The notes beneath the pieces are model-generated. The model was not told the DNA's origin, ran no database searches, and saw only the letters and a program-made list of their open reading frames with translations. Below are positions 8,059-17,153 of a DNA stretch of 24,543 nt, one piece after another. Both the position numbers and the translations under genes were made by a program. The number at the start of each line of letters is the position of its first letter. Position 1 is the first letter of the stretch. Source of the DNA: Bacteroidetes bacterium UBA6161 (GTDB taxonomy: Bacteria > Bacteroidota > Bacteroidia > NS11-12g > UBA955); NCBI GenBank assembly GCA_002422315.1, contig DIUJ01000002.1, positions 1 to 24,543 on the forward strand. The letters run 5' to 3'.

Positions 8059-10425
8059 ATGTATAAAAAATCAAACATTTTATTTGTACTCTCTTTTTTT
8101 GTTTGTACCGCTCTTTTTGCACAGAAACAAAATCTAAAAGAAAATTATGAGGCTATAAGGTCTGGCGGTGAAATTCCTACAGACTTTACTACAAGGTCTA
8201 CGGATAAATATGCAGCAGATATTGAAAGAATAGAAAATGCATCCCGTAAAGAAAAAAAATCTCAGAAAGAATTTCTCTTGAATAGCAATTTCTATTTAGA
8301 TAGATATATTCAAAGTGGCAATGTATTGTTTGGAGACCCGGTAACTAACTATATAAATAAAGTTGCTGACAAGCTACTTGCTTCCGAACCAAAATTGAGA
8401 AGCGAATTAAGGTTTTATACAACTAAAAGTACCGAGGTAAATGCATTTGCTACAAACCAAGGAATGGTATTTGTAAACATTGGTCTTATTGCTCAAGTAC
8501 AAAATGAAGCACAACTTGCATTTGTATTGGCTCACGAAATAGCACACTATGTTAAAAAACATAGCATAAACTCTTATGTGGAGCAAAAAAGCATGGCTAG
8601 AACTAGAGACTTTAAAGGCCTAAGCGAAAGCCAAAAAGAACTTGTTTTGAGTAATTATTCTAAAGAAAATGAATTTGAAGCCGACGTATATGCCTTGGAA
8701 ATGCTCAGAAAAACAGAGTATGCTTACGAGGCCTTTGAAGGGGTTCTGGATGTGCTGCAATATTCCTATTTGCCTTTTGACGAGGTTCCATTAGACAGCG
8801 CCTGGTTTCAATCAAAATACTATAAGTTTCCCGGGGCTTTTTTGCCAGATACAATCAATAAAATTTTGGGGAATGACGATTTTGACGATGACAAAAGCTC
8901 ACATCCCAATATCAGAAAAAGGAGAGAAGCTTTTGAGGAGTACATAGAAGAAAACAACAAGTTTAAAGGAACAAAATCGAGCCTATTGAGCGAACAAGAG
9001 TTTGAGTATGTACAAGACCTTTGCAGGTTTGAAATGACAAGAATTTATTTGTTGAACCTTAGGTATGCACGAACACTTTACAATGTGTTTTTGCTCTCTG
9101 AAAAATATCCCGACAACCTTTTTCTAAAAGAAGTAAAAGCAAAGTCGCTAATGTATACTGCGATCTATAAAACAAATAAAACAGGTGACGATCTTTGGGA
9201 AGCAAAAGCCCAAATACTGGATATTGATACAGAAACAGAAAAGGCTACCCCTATTTCTAAAAATAACAAAAATATAGAAGGGGAAATCTCTGCTATGTTT
9301 CATTTACTTGCCAATGCTGGTGGAGAAGATATGGCGATTTTAGCAGCTAAAAGCAGTTGGGAAAGTATAAATAAAAAAAACAAAGACAGAATGTTGCCCT
9401 ATGCAACCTATAGTATAGAAACTATGGTTAGGCGCTATGGAATGAACCCCAAAGATTTTTATAGAAACGTAGAAGAAATGGAAGCGGGCCTGAAAGAAAA
9501 TAAACCTAAAGAAGAAGAAACAGAAGAAATTGAAGACGAATCAGAGGAAAAAGAAGACAAAAAATCTAAGAAGAAAAAGGGAGACAAATATTCTAAAATT
9601 AAAAAGAAAAAAACGGGATCTACCAATTACTATTACAAATCTGCTTTTATAGAGTTGGGAGAAAATGCAGAAGAATTTTGGGAACTTTTTGAAAGTAAAT
9701 TTGAGGAATATAAAGATGACAAAGAAAAAGCTAGGGAGCTTCTTGCAATGTCTTTAAAGGAGAAATCCCAATACAAAAAGCAGTTTTATAAAGAGCTGAA
9801 ACAGAATAAAAAAGAGGAATCAAGAAAAATCACCAAGCTATTGGTGTTGAATCCTTTTTACTTAAAAGCCAAAAATAGAGACGGGGATGTAAAAGAAACA
9901 GCATTTCAAAAAGCAGAGGCTCAAAATTTTGTATACATGAACTATTTGAGAGAGTTTGCAGGAAAACTAAATATGGAAGTAACCATATTGAGCAATAAGG
10001 AGCTGGAAGAAAAAGACTTAGAGAAGTTCAATGACTTTGCTTTAATGAAAGAATGGCTCTCCGAAAATCTTTCCCATGGCGATCATTTAGGTTTTAGTAG
10101 CCAAAGTGTAGAAATAAAAGCAATGATGGAAAAATACAATTGCAACCATTTAATGGTTACTGGAGTGTTAAATGTAGATGTAGGAATATCTGATTTTTTG
10201 TCACAGCTTAGGGTGCTTACCTTTCTTTCTGTATTTGCTTCTCCAATTGGAGTGTATCTAACAGTTAGAAAATACCATAATACATCAATTTTTAGCGTGG
10301 TTTATAATACCAATTCTGGAGACAAAGTATACAGCCAAAGCAAAACAATTACACATAACGATAAAAAGGATTATTTGCGCTCCATAGTTTACGAAACCTT
10401 GTTTAATGTAAAGAATAGAAAATAA
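8059..10425 (+). CDS. Large M48 family zinc metallopeptidase, exported
   Basis: This is a 788-residue protein with a Sec signal peptide (cleavage near residue 21, after LFA). The M48 core lies at about 75-260. It has HEIAH at 159-163 with NEFEAD (204-209), where E205 is the probable third zinc ligand in an ExxxD arrangement. The first half resembles periplasmic BepA/LoiP-type peptidases that act on outer-membrane proteins. Residues about 475-520 form a charged tract, first Glu-rich and then Lys-rich. The C-terminal region (about 590-788) has no domain I recognise; it ends with a short hydrophobic stretch (LTFLSVFASPIGVYL) and a strand-rich tail. The stop overlaps the next ATG by one base (TAATG), so the barrel gene downstream is coupled to it. 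Processing of surface or outer-membrane proteins is inference. Confidence 0.88.
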   Translation: MYKKSNILFVLSFFVCTALFAQKQNLKENYEAIRSGGEIPTDFTTRSTDKYAADIERIENASRKEKKSQKEFLLNSNFYLDRYIQSGNVLFGDPVTNYINKVADKLLASEPKLRSELRFYTTKSTEVNAFATNQGMVFVNIGLIAQVQNEAQLAFVLAHEIAHYVKKHSINSYVEQKSMARTRDFKGLSESQKELVLSNYSKENEFEADVYALEMLRKTEYAYEAFEGVLDVLQYSYLPFDEVPLDSAWFQSKYYKFPGAFLPDTINKILGNDDFDDDKSSHPNIRKRREAFEEYIEENNKFKGTKSSLLSEQEFEYVQDLCRFEMTRIYLLNLRYARTLYNVFLLSEKYPDNLFLKEVKAKSLMYTAIYKTNKTGDDLWEAKAQILDIDTETEKATPISKNNKNIEGEISAMFHLLANAGGEDMAILAAKSSWESINKKNKDRMLPYATYSIETMVRRYGMNPKDFYRNVEEMEAGLKENKPKEEETEEIEDESEEKEDKKSKKKKGDKYSKIKKKKTGSTNYYYKSAFIELGENAEEFWELFESKFEEYKDDKEKARELLAMSLKEKSQYKKQFYKELKQNKKEESRKITKLLVLNPFYLKAKNRDGDVKETAFQKAEAQNFVYMNYLREFAGKLNMEVTILSNKELEEKDLEKFNDFALMKEWLSENLSHGDHLGFSSQSVEIKAMMEKYNCNHLMVTGVLNVDVGISDFLSQLRVLTFLSVFASPIGVYLTVRKYHNTSIFSVVYNTNSGDKVYSQSKTITHNDKKDYLRSIVYETLFNVKNRK

Positions 10426-11207
10426 TGAAAAATAAATATATATGGCTTATTTTAGTGGTGTGCTTGTTGCCCAATCTCTCTTTCTCACAGGTTGCTGGTT
10501 ATTTGGGTAAAAGGGTTCATATTGGATTAGAAGGTAGAACGTTTCCCAATATATTTTCTCCCCAAACGAATGCACTGTATCAAAATTTCACCAAAGGTAT
10601 TACTGCAAATTATGTATTGACAAACAAGTTTTCAATCGGTGTTTCTTACTTAAATACAAAACTGTCTTGGGCAGATGACAATCTTAGAGATTATGTTTAT
10701 CAAGACAGGTATTATGGAAATAACGTGGCAATGTATAAAACCATTTCCCCAATATTAATTAGCAGTAATACCTTGGAGGTTTCTTTTAAAAGGTTTTTTA
10801 AAGAAATGGCTCCTTTGGGAAATTATATTGGAATGAGGCTTGCTTATAATTCAACGGATGCTGAAAACAATAACTTAAAGATGTATTTAAGCTCAGTGTT
10901 TCCTCCACGTCAATCAAATACTACAGCAATTGCTCCTGAAAGCATTGTAATTCCAACAGAGAAGCAACATTCCATGCTTTTTGGAGTGGAATTAGGAAAA
11001 ACAAGGGTGATTATGGATAGATTTGTATTAGATATAGGTGTTTTGCTCGGAGCAAATTTTACCCTGATTAAAGATCCAATTCCAATTTCGCGTTTGGATA
11101 TCACTGCAGAAGAAACACTTGCCAATTTTAACGACAACTTAGCTAAAAGAGTTAACAGACATAATTATATTCAGTTTAAAGCTGGCGTTTCCTATTTGAT
11201 TTATTAA
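10425..11207 (+). CDS. Predicted small outer-membrane beta-barrel protein, function unknown
   Basis: This is a 260-residue protein with a clear signal peptide (about 1-21, ending FSQ). After it come alternating hydrophobic/aromatic strands joined by polar loops, for example VHIGLEGRTF, FSIGVSYLNT, MRLAYNST, VLDIGVLLGANF and a last strand HNYIQFKAGVSYLIY. This pattern suits an 8-10 strand barrel of the outer membrane. I do not recognise a named family. The ATG shares one base with the M48 stop and the FISUMP lipoprotein begins 11 nt after its end, so the three are almost certainly one transcript. A role as partner, substrate or anchor for the M48 peptidase is possible but unproven. Confidence 0.75.
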   Translation: MKNKYIWLILVVCLLPNLSFSQVAGYLGKRVHIGLEGRTFPNIFSPQTNALYQNFTKGITANYVLTNKFSIGVSYLNTKLSWADDNLRDYVYQDRYYGNNVAMYKTISPILISSNTLEVSFKRFFKEMAPLGNYIGMRLAYNSTDAENNNLKMYLSSVFPPRQSNTTAIAPESIVIPTEKQHSMLFGVELGKTRVIMDRFVLDIGVLLGANFTLIKDPIPISRLDITAEETLANFNDNLAKRVNRHNYIQFKAGVSYLIY

Positions 11208-11218
11208 TATAACAATCT

Positions 11219-12550
11219 ATGAAAAATACTTATTTTATATTCATTGCATTTATTTTTGCTCTTGTTGCATGCAAGAAAGAAACAGAAAAACCCGCAGTAG
11301 AAGCAGTAAAACTAACCTATATTGATTCTTTCTCGGTACAGTTAGATGGCAAAGTGATAGCCGATGGCGGTGCTGAGGTAACCCACACTGGTTTTATTGT
11401 TGCAAATAGTGCCTCTGAAATTAATAGAATAAAAGAGAATGGTCTTTACCAATATAGTGGATTCAAATACAGCTCTTTGAAACAAAATTCTAGAGAATTT
11501 ACCAGCATGGCCACAGACTTAAACTTCAACCAAAATTATTTTTATGCTGCATTTGCTGCAAATAAAAATGGAATGGCAATTAGTGAAATTTTTACTTTTA
11601 CAATAGATGGCAGGAGCTACCCTATAGTAAATACAAGAGCAGCAAGTAATATAGAAAAAACAGAGGCCACTTTAAATGCAGATATAGAGGTAGATGGAAA
11701 TGAAAACATAAGCGAAAGAGGATTTTTTTGGTCTGAAATTGCGAACCCCAATAATTCTAGTGCAAAGCTTGTATATAGCGGTACTAACAATACATTTGGA
11801 GCCAATCTTACAGGACTAGTAGAAAACAACACCTATTATTTTAGAGCGTATTGCATAAACAATGGTATCTTGAAATTAGGTCAAATTTTGTCTTTTAAAA
11901 CCAATACGGATATGCCTGCCAACATGGTGGATATAGACGGCAATATTTATCCAGTTGTAAAAATAGGAGGACAGGTTTGGGCGGCAGAGAACCTTCGTAC
12001 CACAAAGTTTGCAGATGGGAGTCAAATACCTTATGTAAGTGGTTCTAGTCAATGGGAATCTATGACTACATCTGCAAGATGTTTTTATAACAATGACGCA
12101 AATATAAATTCTGTATCAGGAACGTTATACAATTGGTATGCAACAGTAGATCCTAGAAAACTATGTCCAACGGGTTGGCACGTATCTACAGACCAAGATT
12201 GGAAAACCATGGAAACATTTCTTGGAATGCGTGCTAGCGAACTTGAAAATTTTGCATGGAGAGGTGAGTCGGAAAATGTTGGAGGAAAGCTTAAGAAAAC
12301 AACAGGGTGGACTAACCCAAATTCTGGAGCAACCAACGAAACGGGATTTAACTCAATTGCATCAGGCTATAGGTCTTGGGCTGGGTTATTTGTTAGCCAA
12401 AGCATCTTTAACAATAACTCAATCTGGACATCTACACAATCGTCTCCTTTTCCTATTGTTAGAGGAATGCTAAATGATAGAACAGGTGTGGTAAGAGCAA
12501 ATACATTAGATCCAAGAACTGGTTATAGTATAAGATGCGTTAAAGATTAA
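11219..12550 (+). CDS. FISUMP-domain lipoprotein with fibronectin III-like units
   Basis: This is a 443-residue predicted lipoprotein. The signal peptide ends in a lipobox (ALVAC, lipidated Cys18). Two Ig/fibronectin III-like units follow. The second (about 135-232) carries SERGFFWSE and LTGLVENNTYYFRAYCINN, the usual style of Bacteroidota FN3-like repeats. From about 237 to the end is a Fibrobacter succinogenes major paralogous (FISUMP) domain: VDIDGNIYPVVKIGGQVWAAENL, then YNWYAT, CPTGWHVSTDQDWK, GGKLKKTTGW, and the terminal GYSIRCVKD. Proteins of this kind are cell-surface or outer-membrane lipoproteins of unknown biochemical role. The gene sits 11 nt behind the barrel gene. Its last 11 bases overlap the end of the convergent glycosyltransferase. 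Confidence 0.9.
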   Translation: MKNTYFIFIAFIFALVACKKETEKPAVEAVKLTYIDSFSVQLDGKVIADGGAEVTHTGFIVANSASEINRIKENGLYQYSGFKYSSLKQNSREFTSMATDLNFNQNYFYAAFAANKNGMAISEIFTFTIDGRSYPIVNTRAASNIEKTEATLNADIEVDGNENISERGFFWSEIANPNNSSAKLVYSGTNNTFGANLTGLVENNTYYFRAYCINNGILKLGQILSFKTNTDMPANMVDIDGNIYPVVKIGGQVWAAENLRTTKFADGSQIPYVSGSSQWESMTTSARCFYNNDANINSVSGTLYNWYATVDPRKLCPTGWHVSTDQDWKTMETFLGMRASELENFAWRGESENVGGKLKKTTGWTNPNSGATNETGFNSIASGYRSWAGLFVSQSIFNNNSIWTSTQSSPFPIVRGMLNDRTGVVRANTLDPRTGYSIRCVKD

Positions 12551-13631
12551 TGTTTTTATAAACCTCGATAGTTTTTTCCACGCTTTGTTTTATACTAAAA
12601 TGGGAAAAGTTTTGAATTCCCATTTGTATCCAAAAGTTTCTATTAAAGTTACTTTCTATAGTTTGCCTCATTAGTTTGGCAAGTTCATTTGCGTCTTGTG
12701 GGTCAAAATATCGTGCGGCATTGTTCCCGATTTCTGGAAAGCAAGAAGCTCGTGAGAGTATTACCGGGCAACTTGCACGCATTGCTTCTAAAATAGGGTA
12801 GCCAAATCCTTCGTAATAGGAAGGGTATACTAATGACAAAGCATTTTCGTATAGGTAGTTTAATTGGTTGTCATTGACAGTTATATGGTGTACAAGGTTC
12901 TCTATACCTAGGTTTTTTAGCAAACCTATTTCTTTGCTGTCCCAGGGTTTCCCCGTGCAAATAAGGTGTACCGTTTTATCCTTAGTTTTGGCTAGGGCCT
13001 CTGCTACAACCTCAAAATTCTTATATCCACCCCTTTCGCCTACATACAAAAAGTAGGAAAGTGGAAGCCCATCGATCTTCTGACCAACATATTCTTTTTC
13101 AATTCCATGGTAAATTACGGTTATTTTAGATTCTGGGATAGAATAAAACTCTAACAAGTCTTTTTTGGTATGTTCCGAAATTGCTATAATGTGGCTTGCA
13201 TTTATTATAGCCTCCTCTTTGTATTGTAATGTAAAATCATGGTTGCTTTTAAACTGTTGAGGAAATCTCTCGTGGGTCATATCGTGCACAGTAAGCACAT
13301 AGGGTTTAGTGTTTGTTTTGCTAAAATAAGTATTGTAATAGGTAGGGTGAAAAATGTCGTATTCGCCTTTTTTAAGCACCTTTTTTACCATTTGTTCGTT
13401 TATTTTTCCAAGCAAAAATTTGTTTCCCTTAAATTGCTTTTGTAAAACTTTAGGCGGTAAATAAGGCGAATTGTTTTTATCTTGTAAATAAAGATTGTTG
13501 GAGTATTTGAGCAAAAGGCTGGTCTCTATTTCTTGGTATTCTCTAAGATGGTGAAGTAGGTTAACAAAATACCTAGAAATACCCCCAGTTCTTTGCAAAC
13601 TAAAAATTTGATGGTCATAAACAACTCGCAT
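12540..13631 (-). CDS. Glycosyltransferase family 4 (GT-B fold)
   Basis: This is a 363-residue retaining glycosyltransferase of the GT4 type that transfers a sugar from an activated donor to a surface-glycan precursor in the cytoplasm. The N-terminal acceptor-side domain begins MRVVYDHQIFSLQRTGGISRYF with the Gly-Gly loop at 16-17. The C-terminal donor-binding domain has the YVGERGGYKNF linker segment and the E-x7-E motif EGFGYPILE (274-282), followed by CFPEIGNNAARYFDP. There is no membrane segment. The frame is open to a TTG at 13637, which would overlap the upstream stop. I chose the ATG at 13631, 2 nt after the TGA of the FkbM-like gene, indicating translational coupling. The 3' end overlaps the convergent lipoprotein gene by 11 bp. 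Donor and acceptor cannot be read from the sequence. Confidence 0.92.
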   Translation of the reverse strand: MRVVYDHQIFSLQRTGGISRYFVNLLHHLREYQEIETSLLLKYSNNLYLQDKNNSPYLPPKVLQKQFKGNKFLLGKINEQMVKKVLKKGEYDIFHPTYYNTYFSKTNTKPYVLTVHDMTHERFPQQFKSNHDFTLQYKEEAIINASHIIAISEHTKKDLLEFYSIPESKITVIYHGIEKEYVGQKIDGLPLSYFLYVGERGGYKNFEVVAEALAKTKDKTVHLICTGKPWDSKEIGLLKNLGIENLVHHITVNDNQLNYLYENALSLVYPSYYEGFGYPILEAMRASCPVILSRASCFPEIGNNAARYFDPQDANELAKLMRQTIESNFNRNFWIQMGIQNFSHFSIKQSVEKTIEVYKNINL

Positions 13632-13633
13632 AA

Positions 13634-14545
13634 TCAAATCAGTGTGTTTTTCTCTTCTAAAGTGTCGTAAACCGGTAGACCTTTTATTAATTCTAATTGT
13701 TTATCAGAATTGTAATAGGTTAATTTTCCGCTTTTATCTCTACTCTCCCTAAACTTAGCTTTAACATAACCATCATCTATTGTTCGTGGTTGAATGTCTT
13801 TTAAAAGAGTTTTTTTGACAAAATAAGCGTTGTTTCCAGCAGCGTTACAACCAATAAATTCATATCCTTTTTTTGAAGACAAACCTATGAGTGCTTTAAG
13901 AGATGCTCCATAATAAAGATTAGAATAATGAGCCTGAGTGCGAAAAAAGGATGGATTATATGGAACTGTTATGCTTCTTTTATTTCCAAACAAACTATTG
14001 TATTCAATAATTACAATACTTGGCTCTATACATGTTATTGCGTTCCATATCCAATAATCATTTCCGTCAATATCAATATGTAAAAGACCAACTTCGCCAT
14101 TAAAACCTGCACTAGTTAGAATTGTATTTATGTTTTCTGCAGTAACAAAAGAATGAATAGCTGTTAAAGAGTGTCGCCAATATAAATTATCTTTTTTTAC
14201 AAAGTCCATATTTTTCTTATTACCATCTATTATTAAGCCTTCCCAATTATTTTCTAATAACAAATATCTTGTATTTGATTCTAAATAATTTTCCACTCCA
14301 AACTCAATAAAACTTTTCTTGTTGATATCTAAATAATCTACAAGAAACTGAATAATACCATCGTCACCATATTGGGAAAATACTTTATATTCAGCCTTTT
14401 GAATATCTTCAAGAATATTCTTTTGATTTTGCCAGTTTTGGCTCCTTAAGAACTTAGATTGTAACAACATTAATGAATTAAGTTTGTCATCCAATTTGTT
14501 TATTTTGAAAAGCGATGTTTTTATTTTCTTAATAATATGCAACAT
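13634..14545 (-). CDS. FkbM-like / SAM-methyltransferase-fold protein of glycan clusters
   Basis: This is a 303-residue cytoplasmic protein. The central part looks like a diverged FkbM-type Rossmann fold: FSQYGDDGII (56-65), FIEFGVENYLESNTR (79-93) in the place of the SAM-binding Gly loop, LIIDGN (104-109) at the motif II position, and LLHIDIDGNDYWIW (154-167) matching the SVDVEG strand of FkbM proteins. The N-terminal 50 residues are helical and possibly coiled. Related proteins occur next to glycosyltransferases, as here, with the GT4 gene starting 2 nt after its stop. Methyltransferase activity is inferred from the fold, not shown. The start could be a TTG at 14566; the ATG at 14545 is preferred. 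Sampled lines count about 23-35% GC, well below the GT4 neighbour (about 45% in a sampled line). Confidence 0.75.
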   Translation of the reverse strand: MLHIIKKIKTSLFKINKLDDKLNSLMLLQSKFLRSQNWQNQKNILEDIQKAEYKVFSQYGDDGIIQFLVDYLDINKKSFIEFGVENYLESNTRYLLLENNWEGLIIDGNKKNMDFVKKDNLYWRHSLTAIHSFVTAENINTILTSAGFNGEVGLLHIDIDGNDYWIWNAITCIEPSIVIIEYNSLFGNKRSITVPYNPSFFRTQAHYSNLYYGASLKALIGLSSKKGYEFIGCNAAGNNAYFVKKTLLKDIQPRTIDDGYVKAKFRESRDKSGKLTYYNSDKQLELIKGLPVYDTLEEKNTLI

Positions 14546-14702
14546 GAATAATTTTTTAAGGCACAATTTTAATTAAAAATATTGGAACAAACCTTACCTC
14601 TCTCTAATATCGATTTGAGGGTATAAACTAAACCGCTTCTAAAAATAAAATATTCTATTATTTTGATTTACTTTGCATCATATTAATCATAGACATATAA
14701 TT

Positions 14703-17153
14703 ATGAAACAAGCTGTATTAAAAAAAGTTAAGGAGCATTCGTTGCCTATTATGGCGATGTTTTTGATTGCTTTTATATACTTTTTGCCAACGTTTAATGG
14801 CAAAACTAACAGTATGGAAGATGTTAGACAGTCAAAATTGACAATGTCTGAAGCCATAGAATATCACGAGAAAGAGGATATTTCCCCAGGCTGGACAAAT
14901 AAAGTTTTTGGAGGAATGCCTAATGATTTGGTGTATGCAGAACCTAATGCATCGATACTTCAAAAAACCACTTATCTTACAATTTTTGATAATCAATCCT
15001 ACCCTTTTCAAAATCTTTTCCTTTGTTTTATAGGCTTTTATGTTTTATTGCTTTGTTTTAGTGTAGACCCTAAAACTGCTCTATTTGGCGCATTAGCTTA
15101 TGGTTTTATGACCTTTACTTTTTCTAGTATAGAAGCAGCCCACGTTAACAAGGTTTTTGCTATGGCCATGTTGCCCCCTGTGCTCGGTGGCTTTTATTTA
15201 ATGGCTACAGGAAGGCTCCTCAATGGGTTTGTGGTTTTTACATACCATTTTGCTCTTCAAACCTATTATTTTCACTATCAAATTACTTATTATACACTGT
15301 TGGCTTTAGGCGTTTTTGGCTTGTTTTATTTTATTAAAAACCTTCAAGAAAAACAGTTTAAAACCGCTTTAATGCTTGTGTTGCTAACCTTGCTAGGGGG
15401 AGGGCTTTCGGTAGTCTCTAATTTACAAAAGATAAGTACTACCCAAGATTATTCTAAGTACACTATGAGAGGTGGTTCCCCTCTTGAACAAAATAAGGAA
15501 ACTTCTCAATCAAGCGAAAATGGCTTGGATAAGGAGTATGCTTTTAGGTGGAGCTATGGCATTGGCGAAACTTTCACAGTTCTTGTTCCCGGACTTTACG
15601 GTGGCAGTACCCAAGAAAAAGTAAGCGAAAAATCACCCCTGTATCAGAAGTTCCAAAACCCGCAAGTATTGGAACAGCCATGGCCTTTGTATCATGGCGA
15701 TATGCCTTCTACTTCGGGTCCAGTTTATTTTGGTGCAATTGTTGTCTTTTTGTTTTTGCTTTCTTTTAAATTGCTTCAAAATCCTGTAAAATGGCCATTG
15801 TATGCGGTTACCCTGCTTGCTCTAATGATGGCTTGGGGAAAAAACTTCGAGTCTTTTAATTATTTTTTATTCGATAATCTGCCTTTTTATAATAAGTTTA
15901 GAACCCCTATGATGGCTATGAGCCTTGCTCAGGTTTCTGTTTTGTTATTGGCTATTCTTACTCTCAAAGAGGTTTTTACACAAAAGTTAGATACTGTTTT
16001 TCTAAAGAAAACACTGTTACCCGTATTGTACGGAGTAGGTGGCTTTTTGCTTTTGACAATGGCGGTGGGTTCTAGTTTGTTTGGAACCGATGGCATTCAA
16101 GACCAAGCTTATTTGGGGCAAAATCCAGAACTGCTTAGTGCAGTGAAAGAAACCCGTGGCCATCTTATGCTTAGCGATAGTTTTAGAAGCCTGTTTTTTG
16201 TGGTTGCTGCTTTTGGACTTATCTGGTTTTATGTACAAAATAAAATTAAAAAAGAAGTTGCAGTTTTAGCTATTGGCGCTTTTATGGTGGTAGATTTAGT
16301 TGCGGTAGATAGAAGGTACCTAAATTGGGAAGATTTTAAATTTGATAAAGAAATATTTGAAACCCCAGCCCCAGATCCTGTTGACCTCGAAATATTAAAA
16401 GATGCAGACCCGCATTATAGGGTTATGGATATGTCTAGAGACCCTTTCAATACAAACGATGCCGCCGCTTTTCATAAGTTAGTTGGGGGGTATCACGCTG
16501 CTAAATTAAGTAGGTTCCAAGATTTTATCTCTAATTATATTGTACCTCAAGAAAGCTCGCAAAATGCTTTAGATATGCTTAACTGTAAGTATGTTATTGG
16601 AACCAATAGTCAAACCAACCAGAGAATGTACCAAGATAGACCTTCTGCCTTAGGTAACGCATGGTTTGTAGAGTCTGTAATTCCTGCTTTTTCAGAAGTT
16701 TCTGAAATGGATAGCCTTAAGTCTTTAAACCCTGCTAAACAGGTGGTTATAAATACTCAGCAGCAGAATATTAGCATTTCGGAAGACATTTCCCTAGAAG
16801 ACACCAATGCCTTTATTCAACTATATGCGTATCACCCAGATACCCTTAGGTACAATTATTCTTCAGAATATCAAAGATTTGTAGTTTTCTCTGAAGTATA
16901 TTATCCTTATTGGAAACTTTTTGTAAATGGAAAAGAGCAGCCATTGTACAGGGTAAATTACACCCTAAGAGGTGCTGTTTTGCCTCCTGGCAAAGGCGAT
17001 GTGGAAATGGTTTATACAAGAAAACCCGCACTTGTGCATTATGCAGAAACAAGATACACCTCAATATTTGTGGTAATTCTCACTTTAGCTTGGATAGTTT
17101 ATTCTCTTTTTGTTAAAGGTAAGAAACATCCAAACATGGTAAAGGAGTCATAA
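14703..17153 (+). CDS. YfhO family multi-pass membrane protein (GT-C-like)
   Basis: This is an 816-residue integral membrane protein of the YfhO family. The first about 530 residues carry roughly a dozen hydrophobic helices. A soluble, probably extracytoplasmic domain (about 540-780) follows, and then one last membrane helix near 785-806 with a basic tail. Family-like segments are FLPTFNGKTNSMEDVRQ after helix 1, a loop with PGWTNKVFGGMPND, PFYNKFRTPMMAM, and near the end YYPYWKLFVNGKEQPLYRVNY. YfhO proteins have a GT-C-type layout and have been linked to glycosylation of cell-wall polymers in Firmicutes; the substrate in Bacteroidota is unknown. The frame extends to a TTG at 14673, but the ATG at 14703 is the better start. 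The stop directly abuts the GT2 start (TAAATG). Confidence 0.88.
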   Translation: MKQAVLKKVKEHSLPIMAMFLIAFIYFLPTFNGKTNSMEDVRQSKLTMSEAIEYHEKEDISPGWTNKVFGGMPNDLVYAEPNASILQKTTYLTIFDNQSYPFQNLFLCFIGFYVLLLCFSVDPKTALFGALAYGFMTFTFSSIEAAHVNKVFAMAMLPPVLGGFYLMATGRLLNGFVVFTYHFALQTYYFHYQITYYTLLALGVFGLFYFIKNLQEKQFKTALMLVLLTLLGGGLSVVSNLQKISTTQDYSKYTMRGGSPLEQNKETSQSSENGLDKEYAFRWSYGIGETFTVLVPGLYGGSTQEKVSEKSPLYQKFQNPQVLEQPWPLYHGDMPSTSGPVYFGAIVVFLFLLSFKLLQNPVKWPLYAVTLLALMMAWGKNFESFNYFLFDNLPFYNKFRTPMMAMSLAQVSVLLLAILTLKEVFTQKLDTVFLKKTLLPVLYGVGGFLLLTMAVGSSLFGTDGIQDQAYLGQNPELLSAVKETRGHLMLSDSFRSLFFVVAAFGLIWFYVQNKIKKEVAVLAIGAFMVVDLVAVDRRYLNWEDFKFDKEIFETPAPDPVDLEILKDADPHYRVMDMSRDPFNTNDAAAFHKLVGGYHAAKLSRFQDFISNYIVPQESSQNALDMLNCKYVIGTNSQTNQRMYQDRPSALGNAWFVESVIPAFSEVSEMDSLKSLNPAKQVVINTQQQNISISEDISLEDTNAFIQLYAYHPDTLRYNYSSEYQRFVVFSEVYYPYWKLFVNGKEQPLYRVNYTLRGAVLPPGKGDVEMVYTRKPALVHYAETRYTSIFVVILTLAWIVYSLFVKGKKHPNMVKES
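17143..17147 (+). promoter_or_regulatory. Shine-Dalgarno site (AGGAG) for the GT2 gene
   Basis: AGGAG ends 6 nt before the ATG at 17154, inside the last codons of yfhO. It is unusual in this window, where most genes lack a clear purine-rich site, and it supports reinitiation or coupling at the TAAATG junction. Confidence 0.55.

Noticed and set aside
12085..12473. Alternative frames within the FISUMP lipoprotein gene, both strands
   Set aside because: The FISUMP frame carries conserved motifs throughout; the others do not.
14546..14702. Promoter search in the divergent gap between the FkbM-like gene and yfhO
   Set aside because: Only near matches (TTACTTTG at 14668-14675) to TAnnTTTG with no TTG partner at normal spacing; promoters must exist here but I cannot place them.
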